A stretch of 64,000 nucleotides of DNA from Penium margaritaceum (Eukaryota; Streptophyta; Zygnematophyceae; Desmidiales; Peniaceae). The position numbers and the translations under genes are program-made. The stretch spans positions 71,226 through 135,225 of the forward strand of contig SZWC01003605.1 of assembly GCA_023375785.1 (NCBI GenBank), in the 5' to 3' direction. The stretch's first letter is position 1. Each line of letters starts with the position of its first letter. The notes under the pieces are model-generated. The model was not told the origin of the DNA, did not search any database, and worked only from the letters and a program-made list of their open reading frames with translations. Of the stretch, positions 36,027-47,436 are shown piece after piece.

Positions 36027-36770
36027 GAGTGGACAAACCAGATGCTCCTCAACATTGTACGGACCATGCTTGTGTATGCGCGGTTGCCGTGATGATTCTG
36101 GACGGGGGCTGTGCATTCAGCGAGCTACACCATCAACCTCACCCCAACAGATGTGTTGGAGGGCAAGGACGGCTGGAAAACGCCGTAGGAGGTTTGGAGC
36201 GGGCGCAAGCCAAACGTGGCGCACCTGAAGGTGTTCGGGTGCAAGGCGCACGCGATGGTGCAGGCGGCGCAACGACACGACAGCAAGCTAGAACCGCGGG
36301 CAAAGCCGTGCTTGTTCCTTGGATACAAGAGCACGCAAATGGCGCATTGGCTCTGGGACCCGCGCACACAAGTGATCATCCGCAGCCGTGACGTTGAGTT
36401 TGAAGAGCAGCAGAGCTTGAGCAGAAGCAGCAACAACATGAGCGTTGGGAACACTCCAAAACAGGGGGAGTGGTTTCACCTCCTTGACTACAAGGAGGAG
36501 CCGCCGGACGCGGAGGTCGATGATGCAGCGTTGGAACGCGGTAGTGCAGCAGGTGCAGCAGCCAACGCAGAGGACTCCAACAATAATGCAGTTGGGATGG
36601 AGATCCGGCGGAATGATCTGTCAAAGGATGCAACGTGGGTGCCAAAGCGCGCACTCCCAACGGAGTTCGCATTGGACGTCGGAGAAAAATACTCCGGACA
36701 CGCCGCCCGTCCGGGCGATAGTTCAAGCACTGTGAGGCGGATCACAGCATATACGCGCGGCGTAGCAAGA
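36000..36770 (+). pseudogene. Copia 1 integrase C-terminus and linker (broken)
   Basis: After a frame change near 36000 the integrase continues as YSQQSNGV, then KVFGCKAH, and CLFLGYKS at about 36216-36335, the usual C-terminal integrase landmarks. A linker rich in acidic and Ser/Asn residues (about 36400-36700) leads toward RT. The N-terminal half of RT (the KWV, YKARLVAKG and ETFAPV motifs seen in element 2) is absent: the linker runs into the RT catalytic motif within about 100 bases. This indicates a deletion of several hundred bases. Confidence 0.8.
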
Positions 36771-36774
36771 AGCT

Positions 36775-37512
36775 CCATCAGATTGTCGCACTCTACATGG
36801 ACGATCGGATCTTGTGCTCCTCAGACCTGCCGAGCCTACAGCAACTGAAAGAGCAGCTGAGCAGCAGGTTCCAGATGTCAGACATGGGGGAGCTGGAGTT
36901 CTACCTCAGGGTGAGCATTACGCGGAATTGGAGGGCGCGCACGCACGCTTGAGCTGAGACAGGCCAAATACTTGGCCAGGGTGCTGAAGCGGTACGGCAT
37001 GGAGGACTGTAAACGAGTGTGCATTCCTATCTCCACTCCCCGTGAACTAAGTGTGGAAATGGCGCCGCAAACAAAAGAAGAGCGGGAGGATTTGGCAGGG
37101 GTGCCCTACCAATCGGCGGTGGGCAGCCTCATGTACGCCATGATGGCGACTCGACCGGACCTGGCCTACGCGGTGGGCCAAGTGTGCAGGTACGTGGCCG
37201 ATCCAGAGCCACTACACTGGCATGCAGTCAAGCACATCCTCTACTACTTGCAGGCAACGTGGCACGCGCGCCTGAGGTTCAACGGCAAGGGGCGGGCGGA
37301 CCCCTTGCGTTTGATCTGCTTTGCGGATGCAGACTACGCTTGGGATGTGGACAAGCGGAAGTCCACATCCGGCTACGTATTCTTCCTTGCTGGTGCAGCG
37401 GTCTCATGGTGCAGCAAGAAGTAGGACTGCGTTGCCACCTCCACAGTGGAAGCCGAGTACGTCGCGCTGGCCGAGGCGGTCAAGGAGGCGGTGTGGCTGC
37501 ACAGGGTTATGA
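36775..37512 (+). pseudogene. Copia 1 partial reverse transcriptase and RNase H
   Basis: The RT catalytic box is YMDD at 36794-36805. It is followed by the copia-specific stretches FQMSDMGELEFYL, YGMEDC, YQSAVGSLMYAM and ATRPDLAYAVGQV. RNase H begins at about 37315 with FADADYAWDVDKRKSTSGY and SWCSKK. A TAG at 37422 sits at the position where copia RNase H normally has Gln (SKKQ), followed by DCVATSTVEAEYVAL. There is another frame change near 36910-36945. The gene stops at WLHRVMN, where satellite B begins, so the RNase H C-terminus is lost. Confidence 0.87.
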
Positions 37513-37651
37513 ACGTTGACCCATCATAATGGTACTCTTTGGTCATGATCAGTGCCCAATGCCTAATTTGGCTGGCCATTGAGCATGGTAGCCACACCGC
37601 ACCATTGCTTGTTAAAAAGGTCCTTGTACTTGCTAGTTTGTAGTTATCATC
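37513..37651 (+). repeat. Isolated satellite B fragment (about three quarters of a monomer)
   Basis: Sequence such as GTTGACCCATCATAATGG, GGTCATGATCAGTG and AGCATGGTAGCCACACC matches satellite B from the main blocks. It lies directly against the broken copia RNase H on the left and the inverted hAT copy on the right. Confidence 0.85.
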
Positions 37652-37806
37652 AGTGGAGGCCTTTGACCCAGCCACCCGGCCGGGCTCTAACAACACCAAT
37701 GGCCTCACAAGCATCAGTGCAGCTACAGTATCAGCAGCAGCAGCAGCAGCATGGGCAGCAGGAGCAGCAGCAGGGGCAGCAGCAAGAGGTGTAAAAGATG
37801 TCGACA
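37652..37806 (+). pseudogene. Inverted copy of the hAT transposase N-terminus
   Basis: This is the reverse complement of about 48890-49047. It reads on the + strand from an ATG at 37699 as MASQASVQ followed by a glutamine-rich run (mostly CAG), ending GQQQEV then TAA at about 37793, KM. The corresponding position in the main hAT copy is TAG. The fragment ends at the fold-back hairpin at 37807. It is a broken duplicate, not an independent gene. Confidence 0.8.
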
Positions 37807-37864
37807 ACTTCCGGTGTTTCTCCTAAGGCACCTCCGAAGGTGCCTTAGGAGAAACACCGGAAGT
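37807..37864. repeat. Perfect 27-bp inverted repeat with 4-nt loop
   Basis: Left arm 37807-37833 and right arm 37838-37864 are exact reverse complements, separated by CCGA. The right arm continues as the normal hAT 5' flank (compare 49043 onward). The left arm is the same sequence inverted. This is the breakpoint of a fold-back rearrangement and could form a stable hairpin. Confidence 0.95.
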
Positions 37865-38120
37865 GCAGGCACAACCTGTTGTGAAACACTATGGAGGGTG
37901 TAGGCTCACATTACCCTTGAAACCCTAGGTACAAATGGACAGCAAAATGTAAAATTTATGATACACAGCCCTGGCTACTGAAAGGGGGACGGGCATCAAA
38001 GTACGGTCAAGCACAAAAAAGGAGAGGGGGGTTACGGTGCCTCGGTAATGGCACCAAACCTTCCGCGGTGGTGGGATTCAAACCGGACCACAGCCTCATT
38101 TTCTTCCTCCCGCCGCCTCC

Positions 38121-38121
<1 letters not shown>
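37838..38121 (-). other. hAT 5' flanking region, copy 1
   Basis: About 280 bp homologous to 49043-49245, sharing AGGAGAAACACCGGAAGTGC, ACACAGCCCTGGC and GGCATCAAAGTA. It lacks a coding frame. It then has about 100 bases (38030-38121) that are not in copy 2, where a gap lies. It shows nothing else recognisable. Confidence 0.7.
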
Positions 38122-38152
<31 letters not shown>

Positions 38153-38292
38153 TTCTCGGCTGCCGCCGCCACCCCAGGGAGGAATTGCAATCCTATGCCG
38201 TAATCTTGGCATTGCGAGTCGATTCTACACGGTAGACCGGACTCACGAGTCTAGACCTGGTCTCGGAATCACAAGACCTGAACTCGAGACCN

Positions 38293-38324
<32 letters not shown>

Positions 38325-38463
38325 TTCTCGGCTGCCGCCGCCACCCCAGGGAGGAATTGCAATCCTATGCCGTAATCTTGGCATTGCGAGTCGATTCTAC
38401 ACGGTAGACCGGACTCACGAGTCTAGACCTGGTCTCGGAATCACAAGACCTGAACTCGAGACC
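38122..38463. repeat. C-run tandem duplication with an N: probable assembly artefact
   Basis: A run of 31 C (38122-38152) plus a 139-bp segment (38153-38291), then N at 38292, then 32 C (38293-38324) and an identical 139-bp segment (38325-38463). Two identical copies joined at an N beside a homopolymer are typical of gap filling that failed to merge overlapping ends. Copy 2 (about 49284-49440) has the segment only once. Confidence 0.88.
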
Positions 38464-38814
38464 CAGGTTTTGGCTTACAGGCGTAGCGGGAGGATGATGA
38501 GGCTAGTCTGGATGGAGTTGATGAAGCAGATGAGGCAGCTGAAGAAGACAGGAACGCTTATGACAGCTGAAGGAGGACAGAGAGAGGAGTCTCCTTGGAG
38601 AAAGGCAGACTTTGGGGTCAGGAAGTTTCGATGAAGATGGCGACAGGCGGCGGTTGGAATGTTGCTTGTGGCTGTTTTGGACAAACTGTCACCGATTGTT
38701 TGCCATGGGCATGGATTGGGCGTAGGGATTGATCAGGATGACGGGAAGTCATTCCAGTTTGAGGAACAGTCGGAGCAGTGCCACTGACTTCAGTTGCTTG
38801 ATGCTCTGATACCA
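38464..38814 (-). mobile_element. LTR-retrotransposon leader with primer-binding site, copy 1
   Basis: Minus-strand untranslated leader of an LTR element, ending at its high-coordinate side with a primer-binding site. No gag frame is present. It is homologous to 49441-49787. Confidence 0.7.
38803..38814 (-). promoter_or_regulatory. Primer-binding site for initiator Met tRNA
   Basis: The minus strand reads TGGTATCAGAGC, the standard plant copia PBS complementary to the 3' end of initiator methionine tRNA. It abuts the LTR end at 38815 directly. In copy 2 it is degraded to TGGTATCGGAGC (49776-49787). Confidence 0.88.
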
Positions 38815-39484
38815 TGTCTGAATAATGTAGCGAGTAGAGATGGCAATGGAAGACGCAGGCAAAAGTACGTCAATATACGAAAGTATGTTAGCTGGAAAAT
38901 GGAGTCAAGGAGATGAGAGACAGCCCTAGGAGTTAGTCGCAGGAGCTTGAGAAGAAGTGATGCATCAGACAGAGGTGTGAGGTATACAGGTAGCCGGATG
39001 AGAGAGAGTTGAGGCGAAGCGAGAGTGGTGGATCAATGAGGATTGAGTGACAGAGCGGAAATGACGTAGCAAGGAGTCATGAAAGGAGAGTGGATGGCAA
39101 GGGCAGAGTTAGCTATGAGCAAGCAAAGCAAAGACACGGCGGCAAAGCCACAGAACCAAAGGCGAACAGGATGAAAAGAATGTTCCGGGTTAAACTATGA
39201 GGGAATGAACATCCTCCTTATATGAAAGGTACAACAGGACAAAGGAGTGGCAACGGCCTCTTATGCGCTAGCCGGACATTCTTGCGGTCAAACTGCTTAC
39301 TAGGGGATCACTCGATATCGTGTCGTTGGTCGGCTATCACTGTCAACGGTTCGTGTAGGGTGTGACCGAGGTGATTCATGCCAAGGCTGAACCGTTTTTG
39401 AGAGTGCCCGGAATATCAGAGAGAAGGCGGAGGTTCGAGCAGGATGTTGAACTGATCTCAAAGAGAGGGTGACCCCAGCCACAC
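38815..39484 (-). mobile_element. 5' LTR of a minus-strand copia-like element
   Basis: The LTR boundary beside the PBS is TG on the + strand (CA on the minus strand). The far end is near CCAGCCACA at 39476-39484, giving about 670 bp with TG...CA ends. That end merges into satellite B through shared CACACA bases, so it is approximate. A TATA-like CATATAAGG lies on the minus strand at 39217-39225. No matching coding region of this element is in the window. Its sequence is unrelated to the LTR at 50001. Confidence 0.65.
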
Positions 39485-42400
39485 ACAGTGAAACTCTTTG
39501 GGACTGGTCAGTGTCATATGCCTAGTTTGGTTTGTCATTGTGCATGGTAGCACTACCGTGCCAATACTTATTGAAGATCATTGTAATGACTTGTTGATAA
39601 CTAATATTCCCAAACCATTGCCCCCCCACCCCCCCCTTGTACCATTTTCAAATTGTGTTATGATTTGTCAACATTGACCACACACAATGAACTCTTTGGT
39701 CATGATCAGTGACACATGCCTACGTTTGTTGGTCGTTGTGCATTGTAGCCACACCGTGCCACTAATTTTGAAGGACTTTGTACTTGCTACTTAATAAATA
39801 GTATTCCTAAACCATCTTTTCCCCTATGGCCATTTGTGATTTGTATTTTGAGGTGTCAACATTGACCACACACAGTGGAACTCTTTGGTCATGGTATGTG
39901 ACATATGCCTACTTTCGTTGGTCATTGTGCATGGTAGCCACACCATTCAACTACGTACTGAATATCTTTGTACTTGCTAGTTAATAAAAAGTATTCCATA
40001 ACCATTGTTTTCCCCTCTGACCATTTGTCACTCGTACCATGAATTGTGAACGTTGACCCATCGTAGTGAAGTCCTTTGCTCATGGTCAGTGACATATGCC
40101 TGCTTTGGCTGGTCATTCTGCATGGTGGCCACATCGTGCCACTACTTAATGAAGGTCATTGTACTTGCTAGTTGATAACAAGAGAGTTTAAATCATTATA
40201 CCTCTCTCTGAGCATGTCCATGTTGACCAAACGTTGTGGAAACCTTTGGTCATGGTCAGTGATACATGCCTACATTGGTTAATCATTGTGCATGGTATCA
40301 ACAGCGTGCCACTACTTATTGAAGATTGTTGCATTTGCTAGTCGATACGTAGTATTTCGAAACCATTGTTTCCCCCTCTGACCATTTGTGACTCGTTTTA
40401 TGAGTTGTCAACGTTGACCACACAAAATGGCATTCTGTGGTCAAGGTCAGTGACGTACGCATAATTTTGTTGATCGTTGTGCATGGTAGCCACATCGTGC
40501 CACTACTTGCTATTTAATACCTAGTATTCACAAACCACTGTTCCCCCGCTGACCATGTGTGACTCCTGGCATGAGTTGTCAACATTGACCAGACATAGTG
40601 AAGTTCTTTTGGTCATGGTCATGGACATATGCCTACTTTGGTTGGTCATTCTGCATGGTAGTCACATTGTGCCACTACTTATTGAATGTCTTTGTGCTTT
40701 CCACTTGATGCCTAGTGTTTCCAGACCATTGTTCCCCCTCTGACCATTTGTGACTCGTGTTATGGGTTGTCAGCATTGGTCACACACAGTGAAAGTCTGT
40801 GGTCATGGTCAATGACATTTGCCTATTTTGGTTGGTCATTGTGCATGGTAGCCACATAGAGACACTACTTAATAAAGGTCTTTGTACTTGCTAGTTGATA
40901 ACTAGTATTTCCGAACCATTTTTTTCCCACTCTAACCATTTTTGAATTGTATTATGAGTTTGAAACGTTGACCCACCATAGTGGAATGATTTGGTCATGA
41001 TCAGAGATACATGCACACTTTGGCTGGCCATGGTGCATGGTATCTATACCGCACCCCTGCTTATTGAATGTGTTTGTATGTGCTAGTTGATAACTAGTGT
41101 TCCCAAACCATTATTTCCCCTCTGAAATGTTTTTACTTGTGTTATGAGTTGTCAGCGTTGACCCATCACAGTGAAATGCTTTGGTCATAGTTAGCGACAT
41201 ATGCCTACTGTGGTTGGTCATTGTGCATGGTAGCCACACCATGCCATTACTTATTGAAGATCTTTGTACTTACTAGTTGATACCTAGTGTTCCAAGCCAT
41301 TTTTTCACCCTTTGACCATTTGTAAATCGTGTTATGAATTGTCAACATTGGCCACACACGGTGAACGTCTTTGGTTATGGTCAGTGACGTATGCCTAATT
41401 TGGGTGGTCATTGTGCATGGTAGCCACACAGTGCCACTACTCATTAAAGGTATTTGTACTTGCTAGGTGATAACTATTATTCCAAAACCTTTGTTTACCC
41501 CTCTGACCATTTGTACCTGCATGATGACTTGTGAATGTCGACCCATCATAGTGGAATTCGTTGGTCATGATCAGTGACATATGCATACGTTGGTTCGTCA
41601 TTGTGCATGGTAGCCACACTGTGCCACTACTTCTTGAACGTCTTTGTACTTTCTAGTTGATAACTAGTGTTCCCAGACCATTGTTTCCCCTATGAACATT
41701 TGTGACTCGCGTTATGAGTTATCAACGCTGACCCATCATAGTGAAATTCTTGGACATAGTCAGTGAAATGTGCCTACTTTGGCTGGTCATTGTGCATGGT
41801 AGCCACACCATGCCACTACGTGTTGAATATCTTTCTAATTGCTAGTTCATACCCAGTGTTTCCAAACCATTGTTTCCCCCTCTGACCACCCATGACTCGT
41901 GGTATGAGTTGTCGACAATAGCCATACATTGTGAAATTCTGTGGTCATGGTCAATGGCATATGCCTAGTTTGGTTGGTCATTGAGTATGGTAGTCACACA
42001 GTGCCACTACCTATTACGGATCTTTATACTTGCTAGTTGATAACTAGTAGTCCCAACACATTGTTTCCCCCTCTGACCATTCGTGACTTGTATTATGAGT
42101 TGTGAATGTTGACACATCATTGTGGAATTCTTTGATCATGATCATTGACATATGCATACTTTGGCAGGTCATTGTGCATGGTAGCCACACTGTGCCACTA
42201 CTTATTGAAGGTCTTTGTACTTGCTAGTTGATACCTAGTGTTCCCAAACCATTCTTTCCTCCTCTGACCATCTGTGACTCGTATTCTGATTTGTCAAAAT
42301 TGACCCATCATAGTGAAATTCTTAAGCCACGGTCAGTGACATATGCCTACTTTGGTAGGTCATTCTGCATGGTAGCCATACCGTGCTACTACTAACTGAA

Positions 42401-42799
42401 GGTATATGTACTTGCTAGTTGATAACTAGTATTCATAAACCATTACTCCCCCCTCTTAATATTCGTGACTAGTATGATGGGTTGTCAACTTTTGCCACAC
42501 CTAGTAAAAGTCTATGGTCTTGATTGGTGACATATGCCGACTTTGGTTGGTCATTGTGGATGGTAGCCACACTGTGCCACTACACATTGATGATCTTTGT
42601 AATTTCTATTTGATAACAAGTATTCCCAAACCATTGTTTCTCCCTCTGAAAATTTTTGACTCGTGTTATGATGTGTCAACATTGACCACAAAGTGTGAAA
42701 TTTGTTTGGTCACGATAAGTGGCATATGCCTACATTGGTTGGTCGTTGTGCATGATAGCAACACCGTGCCACTACTTATTGAAGGTATTTGTACTTGCT

Positions 42800-42851
42800 G
42801 GACAGTACCTAGTGTTCCCAAAGCATTGTTTGGGAACACTAGGTACTGTCC
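42800..42851. repeat. Perfect 23-bp fold-back in a satellite B monomer
   Basis: Arms 42800-42822 and 42829-42851 are exact reverse complements with a 6-nt loop. In normal monomers the right arm is absent and CATTGTTTCC runs straight on to the CTCTGACCATTTG part. A short inverted copy of the upstream sequence has replaced the poly-C part, as in replication template switching. Confidence 0.95.
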
Positions 42852-45650
42852 ATTTGTGACTTGTAATATGAGTTGTCAACATTGGCCACACACAGTGGAA
42901 CTCTTTGGTCATGATCAGTGGCATATGCCTACTTTGGTTGGTCATTTTACATGGTAGCCACACCGTATCATTGCTCATTGAGAAGGTCTTTGTACTTGCT
43001 AGTTTACAACTAGTATCCCTAAACCAATTTTTTCCACTTTTGACCATTTCTGACTCATATTCTGATTTGTCAACGTTGACCACAAGAAGTGAAATTCTTT
43101 GGTCATGATAATCGACAAATGCCTAATTTGGTTCATCGTCATGGTAGCCACAGTGTGCCACTACTTTCTGAATACCTTTGTACTTGCTAGCTGATAACTA
43201 GTATTCCCATAGCATTATTTCCCCCTCAAACCGTTTGAGACTCGTTTTGTGGATTCTCAACGTTGACCACTGATGGTGACAATGTAAGGTCATAGTCCGT
43301 TAATATGCCTAATTTGATTGGTCATTGTGCATGGTAGCCACACCTTGCAACTACTTAGTGAAGATCTTTGTTCTAACTAGTTGATAACTAATATTCCCAA
43401 ACCATTGTGAACCGTATTTTGAGTTCTCAATGCTGACCCGTCATAGTAAAACTCTTTGGTCATGGTTAGTGGCATATGCCTACTTTGGTTGGTCAGTGTG
43501 CACGGTAGCCCCACCGTGCCACTATTTATTGAAGGGCTTTTTACTTTCTAGTTGATAACTAGTATTTCCAAACCGTTGTTTCCCCCTCTGACCATTCGTG
43601 ACTCATGTCATGAGTTGTCAATGTTGACTACACCTAGTGGAATTCTTCGGTCATGGTCAGTGATATACGCCTATCTTCATTTGTTTTTGTGCATGGTGGC
43701 CACACCGTGCCACTACTTATTGAAGGTCTTTGTACTTACTAGTTGATAACCAGTAATCCTAAACCATTGTTTCCCCCTGTGACCATTTGTGACCGGTGTT
43801 ATGAGCTGTCAACGTTTGTCCCCATAATGATTTGATTTGGTCATTCTCAGTGACATATGGCTACCTTGGTTGGTCATTGTGTGTGGTAGCCACACTGTAC
43901 CGCTTTACACTGACGGTCTTTGTACTTGCTAGTAAATAACTAGTATTCTGAAAGCATTGTTTTCCCATGTGACACATTTGTGAATTATAAAATGAGATGT
44001 CAACGCTGACCACACACAGTGAAATTCTTTGGTCATGATCAGTGACATATGCCTACTTTGGTTGGTCATTGTGCATAATAGTATAATCGTGCCACTACTT
44101 CTTGAAGGTTTTTGTACTTAATAGTCAATAACTAGTCTTCCTGAACCATTGTTTCTCCCTCTGACCATTTGTGACTTGTATTATGAGTTGCCAACATTGA
44201 CCACATACAGTGGCACTCTTTGGTCAAGGCGAGTGGCATATGCCTAGTTGACAACTAGTATTCTCAAACCATTGTTTCTGCCTCTGACCATTTGTGACTT
44301 GTTTTATGAGTTGTCAACGTTGACCACCCATAATGAAATTCTTTTTCCATGGTCAGTGAAAGATTCCTACTTTGGTTGGTCATTGTCTATTGTAGCCACA
44401 CCGTGCCACTTCTTATTGAAGGTCTTTGTGCTTGCTACTTGATACATAATGTTTCCAAATGGTTGATTTCCCCTCTGACCATTTGTGACTCGTGTTCTCA
44501 GTTGTCAACATTGGCCACACAAAGTGAATTTATTTGGTCATGGACAGTGACATATACCTAATTTTCTTGGTCATTGTGCATGGTAGCCACACCCAGCCAC
44601 TGATTATTGAAGGGCTTTGTACTTGCTAGTTGATAGCTAGTATTCCCAAACCATTGTTTCCCCATCTGACCATTTGTGACGTGTGTTATGAGTGAGATTC
44701 TTTGGTCATGATCAGTGACATATGCCAACTTTGGTTCGTCATTGTGCCTGGTAGCCACATCGTGCCATTAATTGTTGAAGGTCTTTGTACTTGCTCGTTG
44801 ATAACTATTATTCCTAAATCATTGTTTCTCCCTATGGCCATTTGTGACTCGTATTATGGGTTTTCAACGTTGGCCACACATAGTAAAATTCTTTGGTCAT
44901 GGTCAGTGACATATTCCTACTTTTGTTGGACATTGTGCATGGTAGCCAAACTGTGCCACTACTTACTGAAGGTCTTTGCACTTGCTATATGATGAATAGT
45001 ATTCCCAAACCATTGTTCCCCCCTCTGACCATTTGTGAGTCATGTTATGAGTTGTCAACAATGACCACCCATAGTGAGATTTATTGGTCATGGTCAGTGA
45101 CATTGCCTCATTTGGTTGGTCATTCTGCATGTAGCCACACTGTACCTCTCCTTACTGAAGGTGTTTTTACTTGATAGCTGATAACGAGTATTTCTAAACC
45201 ATTGCTTCCCCCTCAGACCATCTGTGACTTGTGTTATGAGTTGTCAACGTTGACCACCCATGGTGAAGTTGTTTTGTCATTTTCAATGACATATGCCTAC
45301 TTGGTTTGGTCATTGTGCATGGTAGCTACACCGTGCCACTACTTATTGAAGGTATTTGTACTTGCTAGTTGATACCTAGTGTTTTCAAACCATTTATTCC
45401 CCATCTGACCACTTGTGACTCGTGTTGTGAGTTGTCAACATTGTCCACAGATAGTGAAGTTCTTAGGCCATGGTCAGTGATACATGCCTTATTTGGTTGG
45501 TCATTGTGCAAGGTAGCCACTCCATGCCAGTTCTTATTGAAGGTCTTTGTACTTGTTAGTTGATAAGTAACATTCCCAAACCATTGTTTCCCCCTCTGAC
45601 CATTTGTGACTCGTGTTGTCATGTATTTTTTGTGGTTATACAACTGGTAG

Positions 45651-45690
45651 TTTCACTTTATGTGGTCAACATTGACCACATAAAGTGAAA
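45651..45690. repeat. Perfect 19-bp fold-back centred on the satellite B palindrome
   Basis: Arms 45651-45669 and 45672-45690 are exact reverse complements with a 2-nt centre. The centre coincides with the monomer's own GTCAACNTTGAC palindrome. On its left is non-satellite AT-rich sequence (about 45618-45650) that I do not recognise. Confidence 0.93.
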
Positions 45691-45825
45691 TACTATGGTT
45701 ATAGTTAGTAACATATGCCTGATTTGATTGGTCATTGTGCATGGTAACCACACCGTGCCACTACTTATTGAAGGTCTTCATACTTGGTAGATAACACCTA
45801 GTTTGGTAACCACACCGTACCATTG

Positions 45826-46085
45826 TCATCTCCAATAACTGATTCTGTGATTGCAACAGAACACATGTGGTAACACAGCATAACATAGGGTGGAACAGAG
45901 CACTGTATCTGTGTCATTTCCAGTCACTGAATTAGGGTGGAACACAACACTGGAATCTGGTAACACTGTTATCCATGTCATTTCCAGTCACTGGATCTAG
46001 GTAGAACAAAACACAAGCATGAATTGAAATGGACGCAAACATAGGCTGGAACAAAAGCATGGAAAATGACCTGTTTCAAAACATG
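45826..46085 (-). other. hAT 3' untranslated or subterminal region with direct repeats
   Basis: This lies between the transposase stop and satellite B. It contains direct repeats built on TGTCATTTCCAGTCACTG (45912 and 45976, 64 bp apart) plus a weaker third copy near 45816-45850, each followed by GGTGGAACA-like sequence. Subterminal direct repeats are usual in hAT elements as transposase-binding sites; that role is inference. I could not identify a clear terminal inverted repeat. Confidence 0.55.
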
Positions 46086-47051
46086 TCAAGACATGTTTGT
46101 CTCTATAACATCATCATCGTCATCATCATTCCCCATGACAAAGCCACCGTCTTTATCATCATTCCCATCCTCGTTGTTCTCATCCTCCTCCGAGTCCTGT
46201 GAACTACTGTCATCTTCCTCATCTTCATCTTTGTCTTCATCTTCATGCGCATCCTCTGCTGTAGCATCATCCCCACCTACGGCAGCCTTGTCCTGCTTCT
46301 ATGTTGCTTTCACAGCTCTCCTCACTGCTCGCCTTGCTGCCTTCTCCTTCTCCTTGATCTCTACCAGCTCCTCAGCCACAGTACCATTGGGTGCCACTGT
46401 AAAATGCCTGAGTGCTGGATCATTGATCCACGTTTTGAGGCAGAGCAAATCATGAAGAGTCAGCAGGGACAAAGAATATTGGAAGTCTGTCACAACTCTG
46501 CCCATGAGGAAGAACATGCGCTCAGAGGGTGTGCTTCTTGCTGGTACGGCAAGCACATCCTACACTATCAAGAGAAACGTAGGGTAGTTGGTGTAGTGCT
46601 CCTTGTAAAATTGCAAGATGTTGCAACACCGTCCATTTCTTACCTCCTTCTTATACAGTTCAAACTCTTCTTTGATCGTGTCCAGCACCACCGCTTGCAC
46701 AGCAGGTTCTGGCTCTTCATACAACTCGTCCATTGGGTCTAGTAGTGCGGCCTCCAGCATACTCTGTCGCCTCTGCTTCCCGCGCCCCTTGTTTCCGGTT
46801 GCTGCTGGACCAGCCTCCTTTTGGCTGATGCTGCTTGCAGCTACTACTGTTGCAAGTATGTTGGTAGACATCGCCATCATGTCGTCGTCGTTGTCAGCAT
46901 CTGCTCCTGCTACCTTTGCTCCCACTGCTGTGGGAGCTGCCACTGCTGATGTAGCCGCAGTCCTCCATTCATCCTGTACATTGGTAAAGTAGGGTTTGAA
47001 AAAATCAAGCACCTTGACCTCGAGCTCCACTGTTGACTTGATTCCCTTAAG

Positions 47052-47203
47052 CTGCATAAAACACACAATGGGAACAAAAGAAAAAAACAAGTTGATTCAC
47101 ATGAGGACGGTGAAAGTACATTTTGAATGCAGAGAACCACCACCACCACCACCATCACCACCACCACCACCACCGCCATCACCACCCCCTGGCTTGTTTT
47201 TAC
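47052..47203 (-). other. hAT transposase intron (152 bp) with (CAC)n microsatellite
   Basis: On the minus strand the donor is CACAAG|GTAAAA and the acceptor TTATGCAG|CTTAAG. Splicing joins FFDRVHK to LKGIKSTVE in phase 0. The intron carries a CCA/CAC trinucleotide run at about 47139-47177, which makes spurious polyhistidine or polyproline ORFs on the + strand. Confidence 0.8.
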
Positions 47204-47299
47204 CTTGTGCACCCGGTCAAAAAATCCAAACCAGAACCGTGGATCAATCACCATTGCAACCACATGGCGGATGCTACACTTATTCACGTATTTCTCGAG

Positions 47300-47436
47300 C
47301 TGCAATACCACAAGCGCAAAAATAGAAGAAAAAAAAACATAACAAATCGTCAAGCAACAGCATACAAACCTACGGAAACTGAGCACAACCACAAACAACA
47401 CCACCAAAAACAACACCACCACCACCCATTTCTCAC
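47300..47436 (-). other. hAT transposase intron (137 bp)
   Basis: On the minus strand the donor is GAGAAG|GTGAGA and the acceptor ATTGCAG|CTCGAG. Splicing joins AVEK to LEKYVNK in phase 0 and removes in-frame stops. A CCA/TGG-rich run lies near the donor. Confidence 0.8.

Larger units (their letters stand above)
34690..37512 (+). mobile_element. Ty1/copia retrotransposon 1, decayed, no LTRs
   Basis: The domain order gag, protease, integrase, RT, RNase H is diagnostic of Ty1/copia (Pseudoviridae-type) elements. Both LTRs are missing. The 5' side is fused to an integrase scrap and satellite A, and the 3' side runs into a satellite B fragment at about 37513, inside RNase H. It carries in-frame stops, at least two frame changes and a large RT deletion, so it cannot transpose. 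Its gag frame differs in sequence from that of element 2, so the two are different families. Confidence 0.93.
39480..45825 (+). repeat. Satellite B block 1: about 190-bp tandem repeat
   Basis: About 33 diverged monomers. The landmark GCATGGTAGCCACACC recurs at about 41226, 41417, 41607, 41793, 41985 and 42177, giving a period of 186-192 bp. Each monomer carries GGTCATGGTCAGTGACATAT, GTACTTGCTAGTTGATAACT, CCCTCTGACCATTTGTGACT and a GTCAACGTTGAC palindrome. Small ORFs of 60-147 codons in all frames follow the repeat and are not conserved between monomers. The period is in the nucleosome range seen for many plant satellites; a centromeric role is only a guess. Confidence 0.95.

Noticed and set aside
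46066-46455. Ser-rich + strand ORF
   Set aside because: Antisense of the Asp/Glu-rich tail of the hAT transposase.
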